From: Nematostella vectensis
Taxonomy: Eukaryota > Cnidaria > Anthozoa > Actiniaria > Edwardsiidae
Length of the DNA stretch: 64,000 bases
Assembly: GCF_932526225.1 (NCBI RefSeq)
Contig: NC_064037.1
Span: 15,810,601-15,874,600, forward strand
Direction of reading: 5' to 3'
Part shown: piece by piece, positions 34,680 through 46,600 of the stretch
Layout of the letters: each line of letters starts with the position of its first letter
Position numbering within the stretch: the first letter of the stretch is position 1
Notes under the pieces: model-generated
The model's database searches: none
Told to the model about the DNA's origin: nothing
What the model saw: the letters and a program-made list of their open reading frames with translations, nothing else
Position numbers and translations under genes: made by a program

Positions 34680-36030
34680 CCTGTGTATGGCCCCAGTGAC
34701 CCAGAGACCTATAAAAATCTGAGATTATGATTACTTATGGTGACTTACAGCCAAGTTCGTTGTTGCGCGACCACAACAACATTTTTTGAAAATATTTTTT
34801 TTTCTTTCTTTTTTTTTTCTTTCTTTCTTTCTTTTTTGTTTGAACTGATCAGAAAGTGGTCCAGAAAATTATGAAGATCTCATAAGGAAAAAATCGCCTT
34901 CTTTCGGATTATTTGATTTTGTCCCGGTCAATTTGAGTCCAGTTTATATTTAACTCTCCGTAATTGAAGCGCAGTTGATGTAGCTAGCGTGACGTCCAAG
35001 CGCGTGATCCAAGCGTGACTCGGCGCCAAAAAGTACAAAAGTAGACGATTGCTGTTTGAAAACTTAGCAATAACTAAGCGCTAAATCGGTATAGAAACGT
35101 TTTATAAACGCATATTATTGCTATTTCCTTACGTATTACATAGAAATTTGCAAGCGTCTAAACCAGAACCTTTTCATAAGAATGTCCAGCCTGAGATTTC
35201 GCCAAATTTTAAGAAAATGCTAAGAACATGCCGAGGCTCATATAGCAGAAAAATATTTCTTAGTCCTGGTGCGTTCTAAAATGCAGAATAAAATTGTGCT
35301 CATAGTAACAACCTTATTATTGCTATTGGTCATTAGTGTAATTCGTTTCCTAATAATTCATTGGGTATTATATTCTTATAAACACTAAAATTTAAGAACA
35401 TCGTTAAGAACATTTTCAGCTTTTTTAAAGAACGGCCCAGCCTTAACTGAAAGTTAAGATTGTAGTCAAGCGCCAAGTCAAGCGCCATAAAACCATTTGA
35501 CTGCATGGTTTCATGAAAATTTGGACAAAGCGGTTTGACTGAATACTGGGGAAGGGGATAGGGGTATGCTAGGGATATTTCCAGACATAATGGAGTTTGA
35601 TATTCTGACTTCGTGTCGGTACATCGAATTTGATTCAGCAGCGCGGCGAAGTGTTGAGTCGATGCTGACTCATATGGCTCTACTTGTGAGATTATTGTTG
35701 TACAGTATCACATACTTGAAATATGATGTCTGATCTTTTTTTGTGATATTTGTTTAGGTTGTCCCGTCAAGCCTGGTTTGCGGATAAGAGAAAGCTGTTA
35801 AGACCTTGATGTGTTATCAGAAAATGCAATGGAAACTTATTCTTGGTGTGAACCGTTGTGTATGTGAAAAAATAAATAAACGTTTAAATCAAAAGAACAA
35901 CAAATACTTCATGTAATTAATACCCTGACGCGTGTTAATACCCTGACGTGTCTTGATTTATATGGGATTTCTTTCCCTGTTCCTCCCGCCCTTGCTCTCA
36001 TCTTGAAAAAGACGTTTTGGTTTCGCGCGC
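34680..36030 (+). repeat. Duplicated segment, copy 1, with a possible terminal exon
   Basis: Three blocks here recur in order further on: 34685-34760 with 38645-38720, 35480-35590 with 39195-39290, and 35693-36030 with 42018-42378. The last block contains an acceptor (TGATATTTGTTTAG ending at 35757), a conserved short exon with a stop about 30 bp in, and AATAAA at about 35866. It looks like the last exon and 3'UTR of a small gene, duplicated at 42018. The two copies differ mostly at silent positions in frame 0 (P codon CCG/CCA, stop TAA/TGA), but the exon is too short for a firm frame. Confidence 0.5.
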
Positions 36031-36265
36031 TACCTCCTCCGCAGGCCTCTCGAGTGATTTGGGAAAAAGACTTTTTTCGAATTCGGGCTTCCTGTGGTGT
36101 GTTCAAGAAAGAGTGGGGGCCTGGGTTAGGGAAAAAGAGATTTTCTTTTCTTTTGTCCCCCTTTTCTCTTCCGGGTTTTCGCTTCAACTCGCCACAGGAA
36201 CCCCGATCCATAAAAATACTGAAATATTACAAAAACACTCGAGATGCCTGCGAAGGAGGCTATCC
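36028..36265. mobile_element. MITE, TAGCCTCCTC family, copy 1
   Basis: The ends CTACCTCCTCCGCAGGCCTC (left) and ATGCCTGCGAAGGAGGCTAT (right) are inverted. The interior GGGAAAAAGACTTTTTTCGA and TCGGGCTTCCTGTGGTGT blocks recur at 50445-50490 and 53000-53040. It is about 230 bp and non-coding. Confidence 0.75.
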
Positions 36266-38640
36266 TAGAACGATAAAAGCGACCGGCTATGCATGACACC
36301 AAAATCGAGATGGGTTCGTGCATGACGATCAGTTCCAATAGTCCGAGTCAGAGACAGAAAACTCGCCGAAGGAACCCCGATAATAGGGGCCTTATGCAAG
36401 GACGACGCCGACGGCTAAGAAAACGAAATCGAAAGAGATGCGTTCGCGCTTGGCGATTAGTTTCAATATAATTGCAATGAAATAACAAAAGCATTTTCTA
36501 TCAGAGACTGAAAAAAATAAACTAAGGACATCATTTCTACAGTAGCGAACGCAGTTAGAGGAGTTTACAGTAAAAACGTCCGCGTCCTCAATTGACCGTG
36601 GAACTTGGAGTTTTCACCACGTCGTGGTTTGGTGAAAAACGGCTACAATTTATCAGACAGGACGCATTTTCATGTACTGTTATGGAATTCTGAATCAAAT
36701 TCCATTGTTTTCTGCCTTCGTCTTCCACGTTGCCGTCATATCAATATTTGGGTGACCTTCAAACCCGCTCGGTCAATCTCTGGGAGGCCTGGGTCTAAGG
36801 GCTTTTCAAGATTAGTGAGATGAAAATTTAACCAAGCTGTCAGGTTTTTTTGAACAAATTCTTGCCACGAGTCTCAAATTGACAGGAATCAGCATTTTTC
36901 ACCATATTTTCTGGAGATCAGGGAGCGGGAAAACTTTAGCTCTTCTAAATATGGGCATCAATGACCATATAAGGCAATGCAAACGAAGGACACTATCCTT
37001 GGGGAATATGTTTGATATGGGTCAAACAAATCGTTTCCAGATCCAAGGAACCCAGAAAAAGACTGAAAACAATTTTTGAATAAGCAGGCAAAAGAGGCAC
37101 CGCAGTGCATTGTTGGGAACTTCAATGCACACTGTCTTGGGCCAGCGGTAGCTAGTTGTTTGGAGGGGGTGTTTTTCACCTAATTTTGCTCAAATGTACT
37201 CAGGAGTAAAGAGGATAGAACACAAGGATATTCGATCCATGTTTCGCGAGCGCGCTTCAGCTATTTAAAAAGGGTCCAAATCCAGTTTCCCGGCCGTTAT
37301 TCTCGCAAAATCCCGATGTATTATACAGGGGAGGGGGTAGGGGGGTGGGGGAAGGGGGGGGGGGGGAGGCTAAAAAAGGAAGGCCTAAATTTTGAAGGGT
37401 TTGCAGTCTTAGAAAGTGAAGTCCGCTGAACAGCAAGGCAAGCATAAACAAGAAGAAATTTGAAAAATTCCGTTCCAGGTAAACAAATTTCGTTTCCGGT
37501 AGCCCTAATCTCGTTTTCCCGGCCCAAAATAAGGAGAATCCCGGCTCCCGTTTTACAACTTCAGAATCCTCTTTAAAGCCCCCCCCCCCCCCCCCTTCAT
37601 TTTCTTTGGTTCCAGTGCTTTATCAACACCTTCCCTTTGCTGACATATATCGCGCGTGAAACACTGCTGTACACCACGGGATCAGCAACTAGGGACGAGT
37701 CGACTATGCTAGTAAAACTAGCATAATATGCTAGTAGCATTGCTCGATTTTAATCAAAATTTTGCTCAAATTATCTTGCTTTTGAAGTATGCCCATTTTT
37801 TCCAACATTATGCTCGACAAAAAATGGGAAAAACATTAATGAAAAGTGGATCTTTAAACTTTATGTTGATCTTTTTTCTTTAAGAACATGCCGAGGCTCA
37901 GATAGCAAAGACAATTACCCTCGCAAAATAAGTTTGTTGGGTAGGATTAAGCGATTAAATGAGAACAATTTGTTTATCGATTCCACCAAGAATATCTGGT
38001 AAAACCCTGACAAGCCTTTGCAAAAACCTTGTGACTTTCCTCCCGCCAAACTATGAATGCCAACCAACGCCCCCGACTGGTCTTCCAAAATTAAAAAAAT
38101 AAGGCGATGGTTGCATGCTCGATTTCTTCCTGGATTTGCTTGTTGTGTTTATTGTTTATAATTAGGGATAATGTATTCTAAAAATGATTTTAGTATCCAA
38201 CACAGAAAACCTTTGAAACCAGAGATAATCAGTCCTGCGCACGGTAGCTTCTATTTATAACGATGCTAGTTTTGTACGATGGACTGTGTTCACCTATAAA
38301 AGTCGCCATAATATGGGCTTCCCTTCTTTCTTGATCAATATTTCCTAGAAGCTTCTATTCATATTAAGGATTATTTTTATTCAAGAATTTCACTACATTA
38401 AACTATAGACTGCTCCCAAGGGGCAACACTTTTCAAAGTCCATAATGCGCCTTTCTTTCAATCATTTCAAAAATCTTAAATCATATAATTTTCAAACTTT
38501 GCTTTATCCTTGCAATGGCATCTAAGTATAGCAAAGAATTCGGAAATTGTCTTAATCAGCGAAAGCCGACTGCTGCTATACCAAGAATTAAACACAAATA
38601 GGGGTGAGTGGCTGGTAAAATATGGTCATGGCATACATAA
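36266..38640. other. Intergenic stretch without recognised genes
   Basis: No coding feature is supported. 37090-37215 resembles 58790-58920 (CTGTCTTGGGCCAGCGGTAG and an ATTTTGCTCAAA block), a piggyBac-like family end. The word AAGAACATGCCGAGGCTCA at 37883 also occurs at 35222. Poly-G and poly-C runs lie at 37325-37370 and 37578-37597. Confidence 0.5.
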
Positions 38641-38941
38641 CTTGATGCATGGCCCCAGTGATCCTTAGGGCCCATAAACAACTGAGATTATTAGATTACT
38701 TATAAGGTGAAATAGCTTTGTAAGCTTTTTCCATAAACTGTCTTTTTACTCTAATTACGCCTTGAAAGAGTAAAGGAAAGTTAATGACCCGGAATGAAGT
38801 AAAGTATTTCTAAGGTTAACAGTCGTTGGTTTGCTTGTTAAATTCTTTTTGTCTTTCTATTGTGTTCTCTCCTTTATTTTCCAGAACAATGGGATAATCT
38901 CTATATTTTTCTTGTTAAGCAAAGTCTTGCTGGAATTTCAG

Positions 38942-38974
38942 CGATGCAAATGGGGGCAGTGTGGCGTACCGGAG
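38942..38974 (+). CDS. Possible small cysteine-containing exon
   Basis: An acceptor-like TGGAATTTCAG precedes a 33-bp phase-0 stretch with two cysteines (RCKWGQCGVPE) and a GTATAT donor. It lies within copy 2 of the duplicated segment, upstream of the signal-peptide-like exon at 39540. Which transcript it belongs to is unclear, and it may be chance. I do not assign a function. Confidence 0.3.
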
Positions 38975-39539
38975 GTATATAATAGACTAGATTTTGTCCA
39001 TGTGATAAGTTAAGTGCTATCTCCGATAGCAACCCATACAGACGCCCGCCACCTGAATCTCTCGTCGAACCATGTACCATCATAAAGGGTCATTTAGCTT
39101 TTGTGTCATCCGCTTCATGTGTATGTTTGGGCTCAAATCTCGTGGCGCGTTTTGCCACTTTTTTAAAGCTGAAAAACTTGCTTAATTGTCATAAAACCAT
39201 AAAACCAACGCCATAAAACCATTTGACTGTATGGTATCATGAACATTTGGAGGAGGGGAGGGATATGCGAAGAATATTTCCAGATTTCCAATTCCAGGGG
39301 TAGCAAATGCATGGCATCATTGATTTTTCGATGTTGATCTATACCTTACCTATACCTATGCCTTACCTATCCTCTACTGGAGACCTAAGATCCTACGCAG
39401 ATGATGACGTTTTGGCACGCAGTTGTCTCTTCGGCTATCGACTAGACGGCTTGAACTCAGCCGGTGATACCCTGCCAGAAGGTCTCTAGCAGTTTTGCCG
39501 ATAACAAGGAGATAATAGAATTGTGGTCTGTTTCCACAG

Positions 39540-39597
39540 GATCACACGATGAATTCCTTACTGAAAGTGGCTGTTGTCTGCCTTGTGATGCTTGTTG
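39540..39597 (+). CDS. Possible signal-peptide exon of a small secreted peptide
   Basis: The acceptor TGTTTCCACAG ends at 39539. Nine bases on, ATG 39549 opens MNSLLK followed by a hydrophobic core (VAVVCLVMLV), a textbook signal peptide. The frame meets a GTATGA donor at 39598 in phase 1, or a TAG a few codons on if unspliced. A 5'UTR intron ending just before the ATG and an intron within or after the signal region are common for short secreted peptides in cnidarians. A possible terminal exon lies at 42092 (the acceptor at 42083-42091 is like that of copy 1). The mature peptide is not resolved, so no product is claimed. Confidence 0.45.
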
Positions 39598-39997
39598 GTA
39601 TGAAGTAGCGGTAAGTGGCTGTTGTCTGCCTTGTGATGCTTGTTGGTATGAAGTAAGCGGTAAGTGGCTGTTGTCTGCCTTGTGATGCTTGTTGTATGAA
39701 GTAGCGGTAAGTGGCTGTTGTCTGCCTTGTGATGCTTGTTGTATGAAGTAGCGGTAAGTGGCTGTTGTCTGCCTTGTGATGCTTGTTGTATGAAGTAGCG
39801 GTAAGTGGCTGTTGTCTGTCTTGTGATGCTTGTTGTATGAAGTAAGCGGTAAGTGGCTGTTGTCTGCCTTGTGATGCTTGTTGTATGAAGTAAGCGGTAA
39901 GTGGCTGTTGTCTGTCTTGTGATGCTTGTTGGTATGAAGTAAGCGGTAAGTGGCTGTTGTCTACCTTGTGATGCTTGTTGTATGCAGTAAGCGGTAA
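39567..39997 (+). repeat. 47-bp array derived from the signal-peptide exon
   Basis: Nine units start at 39567, 39615, 39664, 39711, 39758, 39805, 39853, 39901 and 39950. Each repeats the hydrophobic-core coding sequence (GTGGCTGTTGTCTGCCTTGT, GATGCTTGTTG) together with a donor-like GCGGTAAGTG. The first unit is the exon itself, so the array is an expansion of exon plus splice site. Confidence 0.9.
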
Positions 39998-40954
39998 GTG
40001 ATCAGGTTTCTCAAGGCTTCATTTGATGTTTTAGAAAAGAAAATGACGTATCGCTATATAGTGGTCCCACTGTATTGCCTTTGTTCGTATTGATCATAAT
40101 ATAACTTGCCGTAGCTATAGAAAACTACGGGGAGGGGCAAAGCCTCAGTCGTTTATTGGCTAGCGGGCAAGATGCGTTTCAGTAATCTCGAGCTTGTTTT
40201 ACGAAGGTAAAATAATGACGACAATTTTTTGGTCAACCCCGCCTTGGCAGAAAGCTAGATCCGCCCCTGATAAAGTATATATTTAATCATTACTAGACCT
40301 CGAGGCTGATTGGACTATATTCACACTCAAATTCTATTCAAATTCAAATTAATTGTTTAGAATTCACCAACTAATTATACCAAATTATACCTAATTATAC
40401 CACCAACTGCCATTCAGAATTACATAGGCGAGCCATTGCCGATTGCTGTCGAGGTCGCGCTAAAAATTATATGTATTACCTCAATTTATTTTTCAGTTGT
40501 TTTCTTGCCATTGAAATCCTCATTCATTCAGCCGCCATTTTCCCGAGCATTTCGCTACTCATTGTCATCACTAATAGACCATTAGTAGCTCAGCCAATCA
40601 GAATGCAGGATTTGTGACTTCTAAATTTGTGTAATGTAGGTATATACAAGATAATAGCTGGCGAAAACATTCGCGTTTAGCATAAAGTATTTTTTATCTT
40701 TTCATAAGCTATTATCATTAGTTTTTTTTTATCTTTTCATAAGTTGTTATCATTAGGTTTTTTTTTATCGCTTCAGCGCTTGCGGCACAAGGGCACACAC
40801 CCTTGATCGGCCCTTTTAGGCGAGTAGGAAAAAAACACGGAAACATCTTTTTGATAATAAATTCTACCTGACTAAAAAGTGCACCCTAATTACATGGTCA
40901 TCACCTTATAAAATACCCATTTGCAACATTGTTCCTTACGTTTTACTTTCTCTA
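39998..40954. other. Non-coding stretch, no gene seen
   Basis: Contains short duplications (TATTTTTTATCTTTTCATAA at about 40688 and a similar block at 40726; AATTATACC repeats at 40374-40404) and nothing recognisable as a gene. Confidence 0.5.
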
Positions 40955-41790
40955 CAAACTCGAGTTTGTTTGAATGTCTCTACAAACTCAAGTTGTTTGA
41001 ATGTCTCTACAAACTCAAGTTGTTTGAATGTCTCTACAAACTCAAGTTGTTTGAATGTCTCTACAAACTCAAGTTGTTTGAATGTCTCTACAAACTCAAG
41101 TTGTTTAAATGTCTCTACAAACTCAAGTTGTTTGAATGTCTCTACAAACTCAAGTTGTTTGAATGTCTCTACAAACTCAAGTTGTTTGAATGTCTCTGCA
41201 AACTCAAGTTGTTTGAATGTCTCTAGAAACTCAAGTTGTTTGAATGTCTCTACAAACTCAAGTTGTTTGAATGTCTCTACAAACCCAAGTTGTTTGAATG
41301 TCTCTACAAACTCAAGTTGTTTGAATGTCTCTACAAACTCAAGTTGTTTGAATGTCTCTTCAAACTCAAGTTGTTTGAATGTCTCTACAAACTCAAGTTG
41401 TTTGAATGTCTCTACAAACTCAAGTTGTTTGAATGTCTCTACAAACTCAAGTTGTTTGAATGTCTCTGCAAACTCAAGTCGTTTGAATGTCTCTACAAAC
41501 TCAAGTTGTTTGCATGTCTCTACAAACTCAAGTTGTTTGAATGTCTCTTCAAACTCAAGTTGTTTGAATGTCTCTACAAACTCAAGTTGTTTGAATGTCT
41601 CTACAAACTCAAGTTGTTTGCATGTCTCTACAAACTCAAGTTGTTTGAATGTCTCTACAAACTCAAGTTGTTTGAATGTCTCTACAAACTCAAGTTGTTT
41701 GAATGTCTCTACAAACTCAAGTTGTTTGAATGTCTCTACAAACTCTAAGTTGTTTGAATGTCTCTACAAACTCAAGTTGTTTGAATGTAT
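40955..41790 (+). repeat. 27-bp minisatellite, about 31 copies
   Basis: The unit TTTGAATGTCTCTACAAACT+CAAGTTG repeats about 31 times with rare substitutions. As 27 is a multiple of three, two plus-strand frames are open through the array: NVSTNSSCL (40970-41830, 286 codons) and FECLYKLKL. The former would give two N-glycosylation sequons per repeat. There is no convincing leader or unique domain attached, so I list it as a repeat. Confidence 0.95.
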
Positions 41791-42017
41791 CAGGAAGGTG
41801 TGGGAAAAAAGTTTCAAGCAAGCTTTTTAATCTAGTCAGTTTTGCTGTGTTTGCAATCAAATTTCGTGTTGTGAGTCAGGTTTTGAACATCTGAATCCAA
41901 TCAGTGAGGGAGGTTCGGTGTCGTAGTGCCCTATGGGCGATATAACGGTGTTGAATTTTGGTTCCGCCAATCGAGTCTTTTGGTCCCTTGCTTGCCATAA
42001 TCGTGAGATCGAGCTTC

Positions 42018-42378
42018 TATTGTGAGATTATTGTTGTACAGTATCACACTTGAAATATGACGTCTGATCTTTTTTTGTGATCTTTGTTTAGGTTGTCCCA
42101 TCAAGCCTGGTTTGCGGATGATAGAAAGCTGTTAAAACCTTCATGTGTTTTTAGAATATCCAATGGAAACTGATTTTAGCAAAAAAAAAAAAAAAGAAGA
42201 AGAAGAAAAAACTATCTTGGTGTGAACCGTTTTGTATGTGAAATAATAAATAAACTTTTAAATCAAAAGAACAACAAGTACTTCATCTATTTTATAATTA
42301 TAGTTAATACCCTGACATGTGTTGATATATATTGGATTCATTCCCCTATCTTGAAAAAGATGTTTTGGTTTATCCCGC
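42018..42378 (+). repeat. Duplicated segment, copy 2, with possible terminal exon and polyA signal
   Basis: Direct copy of 35693-36030 (shared ATTATTGTTGTACAGTATCA, AAGCCTGGTTTGCGGAT, TTGGTGTGAACCGTT and the CTTGAAAAAGA.GTTTTGGTTT block). It has the same acceptor-like TGATCTTTGTTTAG, a short conserved stretch to a stop, and AATAAA at about 42247. A poly-A and GAA-rich insertion at about 42181-42208 distinguishes it from copy 1. Confidence 0.6.
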
Positions 42379-42396
42379 GCGCGATAAGACTTTCAG

Positions 42397-42615
42397 CCAA
42401 TAGGCGCCCGCAAATGATCCCGCCCGCAAATGAACCCCAAAAAGGCAGACGCAAGGCCCGCAAATGATCCCGCCCGCAAATGAACCCCAAAAAGGCAGAC
42501 GCAAGGCCCGCAAATGATCCCGGCCCGCAAATGACCCCCCCCCCCCCCGGAAAAAAAACATAGCAGGCCCGCAAATGATCCCGTAATAATTTACGGAATG
42601 GAACACGGAATGAAG
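42397..42615. repeat. Left inverted copy of the GATCATTTGCGGGCC minisatellite
   Basis: Units of CCCGCAAATGATCCCG/CCCGCAAATGAACCCC, with two copies of the longer block including AAAAAGGCAGACGCAAGG, end in CCGTAATAATTTACGGAATG and GAACACGGAATGAAGT. The whole is the reverse complement of the sequence beginning at 48981. Confidence 0.9.
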
Positions 42616-43556
42616 TACTCGATAAAAAAATAACCTTTTCTTTCTGTAAAAGGAAATTATACATTTTAATTTAAAAAATGAAAATACATTAAAAAAATAA
42701 AGCAATATACTTTCTCTTAACTCTCTGTATTTATGTGCAAAGACTAGACTTCTATCACAATAACCTATGATAAATGTATGCAGGATTTAGCGTGTTTTTA
42801 GCGACCGGGATACGGGAATTCTAGAAAAACACATGCGGAATTCAATCCAATATTAGATTACAACAAGAGAGTATTATGATAATCTCTTGCTTACAAATAT
42901 ATTTCTAACTTGTTTTTCTCTGACTTCGTGGATCACACATATTCGATAAAAGCGCAAGATTATTGTTCCTAAAGAGTTTCTTACTATTGACGATATGAGG
43001 AAAAATTATTTGGGATAACGGGATCTAGGGAAAAGTTATTTTAAAACTGTCACATGTGACAACAAGAGACTTGGAGTCGATAAAAAGGCGATAATACTGT
43101 TGACATTATCACGTTTTATGTTTATTTCTTTATTTTTTTTTTTAATATCAACGTCGATTATCTAACAAAAGCGTAAAATAAATCTGATATTTTCACCTTT
43201 GGTAACACAATAAAATATAAAAATGCCTATCAAGTTCATTATTTTCAATTTCTGACTACATCAAGGGGACACAACAATTTTTTTCTAATTTTAAACACGC
43301 GATTTAGATTATAAGTATAATCAATCCAAACTAAAGAATATATAATTAAAAAACTCTTGATTACAATAAATGGTCGATCAAATCAAAATGTAATTTTGTG
43401 AAGTTTGAAATAGTGCAGAGAAAAGCTGACGTTACAATGATTCTATTATAAATATAGTATATTGCTTTGTTTTTTTTTATGTATTTTCATTTTTCAAAGT
43501 TCATTTAAATTTATTTTACAGAAATGAAGTGTTCTTTTTTCATCTTGCATAGAGCC
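42616..43556. other. A/T-rich spacer between inverted repeat and LINE 3' end
   Basis: Strongly A/T-rich with no gene or clear repeat. It lies inside the inverted minisatellite pair but outside the LINE, so it is probably interior sequence of an older element. Confidence 0.5.
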
Positions 43557-43678
43557 TATCAATCAATCAATCAATCAATCAATCAATTTTATTTGGTACC
43601 CTTATACATGATTATATATCAGGTGTTTTTCCAAATAGTTAAGATAAAAAGGAGGTTGTCATTATCCGTGGTGTGCAT

Positions 43679-46600
43679 TTATTCTTTTTGGCATTCAAAT
43701 CTTTTTCTTGTGCAGTCAAAAATATATTTTGCAGTTTCCCTGTTAATGATCTCGTTTCTTTGATCCATGGTAATAATAAAAAGGAAAGCTCTTTCAGATG
43801 TCATTGCATTTAAGTTGATATTAGTTTTGTCTTTGATAACACTATAGTATGCCTTTCTAATCGCGTTGTATGTAGGGCATTTTACAAGAAAGTGTTCTTC
43901 GTTTTCTATTCCATTTTTGCAAATCGTGCACCTCCTCTCATTTGGGGGCACATATGGTTTGGCATGTCTACCTGTTTCGATGGCCAAATTATGATTGCTT
44001 AGTCTTAATTTTGTGACGGCAATTCTGTGTTGTACATTATTAATTTGGGTAAGATATTTTTCAAGTTCGTAGACCACCTTGAAGGTCCTGAAAGTTCGCA
44101 ATTTATTCTTTTGGCGTGGGTCTCTTCTACTATCATTGTGAATCTCACTTAGCCACACCTGTCGCTCGATATCTTCAAAGCGCATCTTTATTAAATTTAT
44201 AGACGTGTTTGGGGCATCAAGCCATATATAGCCCAAGCCTGCTCGATCTAAAATGTTTTTCAGTTTGTGCACCCAAGTTACCTTGCTGTTATTTTCTAAA
44301 GAATCTAGGAAAGCCAACACAGCAAGTTTACTGTGGTCAGAATTTATCATTTTTTGCCAATATTTTATTGCTCTACATTTGGCTTTTAAACGCATTGGAA
44401 ATCTACCGACCTCGGATCTACATGCATTAGAACTGCAGTACCTGTTGACGCCTAGCAGCCAACGTATAAACCTTGTGTGTACAGATTCTATGGGGTCTTT
44501 TTCTAGTTTGTCATTGCAGTCTGTTCCCCACACCTCGCTACTATATAATAGAATTGGGGTTACAAGGGTATCAAAGAGCCTAAGTGTTAGAGTTATTTTG
44601 TCTCTAAAGTGGTTTCCCATTTCTTTTCGAAGCTTATACAAAGCTTTTAGTCCGACCTTCTTTATTTCTTGCTTTGCTAGGCTGAAGTTCCCAAAGGTGC
44701 TAAAATGCACCCCAAGGTATTTATATGACTTGACAATGTCAACTTTACTGTTTCTGTATTTAAAGAGATAGTTGTTCATTGTTTTCCCAGAGTTATTAAA
44801 TATCATTATCTTAGTTTTTTCTAGATTAACAGTGAGTTTTGCTTCATCACAAAATTCGCTTAGTTTGTCTAAATATTTTTGTAGCCCCGTGGCAGTCTTC
44901 GAGACGATTACCAAATCGTCGGCATAAAGTAAACAACTAATAGGTCGTGAATTGAGTTCGACATCGTTGCAATTTCTTACTGTATTTAGTTCCTCGGACA
45001 AGCTGCTGAGATAAAAATTAAATAGTGTCGGGGAAATCATACATCCCTGTTTCACTCCGTTGTAACACCTAAAGGCTGGCGTTAACAGATTTCTAATTTT
45101 GACTGAGGACTTATCATTTGTGTAAATTGATTTCAAAACTTCAAGAAATCGCCCTGTTACGCCTGAACGCTCTAGCTTATCAAAAAGTTTGTGTCTTGGT
45201 ACTCTGTCGAAAGCTTTACTGAAATCAACATAACACGTAAATAGGAAGTTTTGTTTCTTTTTTGGCTTTGCTTTAACGTATTTGTCAATCAAAGATTTTA
45301 GGATGAAAATACTATCCACTGTTCCATGCTCTTTTCTGAATCCTCCCTGCTCAGGTTTGATTATTTTTCTTTCGACAAGGTAATTGTACAATCTGTTGTT
45401 CATTATGGATGTGAAAACTTTTCCTAGTGACGAGAGTAAGGTAATACCTCTAAAATTTTCCGGTTTACTAGGATCTCCTTTTTTCAGGATCGGTACTATC
45501 AGACCATAACTCCAGCTAGATGGGTATTCCCCACTATTCAAAATTTTATTAAACAAAATTTGTAATGGCTTTTTCAGAGTTTCTTCGCCGCACTTTAATA
45601 CTTCGTTTAAAATATTATCAGCGCCGGGTGCTTTACCCGTTTTTAGACTTTTTATGGCGTTAGTTATTTCGAGTTCCGTGAATTCGTGATCCAATGGCCC
45701 TTGCCTATTGTTTATTCGCGTTTTTTCTACTTCTTCCATTGTATTTTGTGATTCTATTGTCGCGTTTAATTGTTCGAAGTGCTGATGAAAAACAGCAGCT
45801 TCTTCGGGTCTAATTGGATGTGATTGTTTATGTGTATTGCTGTTGAAAATCCTATTTATTTGTTTCCAAGTGTTTTTAGAGTTTCTGAAATCGATACTGT
45901 TTACTATATTATTATAATGCGTATACTTTTTCCGCCTACAGAGTTTTTTAAAAGACTTCTTTTTTTCCTTCAAGACGGCTCCTAGCTCGCGTTGGTCAGG
46001 CTGCTTTGAAAGTAATTTGCCTAGTGAGCGTAAATTTTCTTTTTCATTTTTACATTCCTTGTCGAACCACATTTTGTTAACGCTGCTCTCTTTAATGTCA
46101 TTGTTTTGGTAGCGCAGTCCTGCGTTTTCGCATGCGGATAAGAGCGTTTCTGTAAAAAGATCTACTGATGTGTCTACGCAATTATTATTTAAAGCCGCAT
46201 TTAAATTTGTTTGCATTTCTTCGGACTCGAACAATAGCTTTAACTCGCTACTGATCTCGTTATTCCAGCGCAATCTTTTGAGCTCACTTAGTTGTACGTT
46301 TTCTGAATTATCCTTTTGTTTAAATGTAAATTTCAGGTTTAGACTGCATGAAAGCGAACAGTGATCAGTCAGGTGTGGCTCAAGCGGATTCACAATGAAA
46401 TAATCAACAATGTCTAAACTTTCATTATTTACAATTATGTAATCAACAACGCTGCTTCCGTTGTATCGAAAGCAGGTTTTCTTACCTTCAAGGTCACCTA
46501 CTACTCTGCCGTTCAAAATTCGCATATTGAGTGCAGTGCACGTTTCTATTAAATTTCTTCCTCGGCTGTCAATCACCTTAGAGTCTTGTGAATTTCTATT

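Noticed and set aside
44209-44771. Plus-strand frames inside the LINE
   Set aside because: They are antisense shadows of LINE ORF2.
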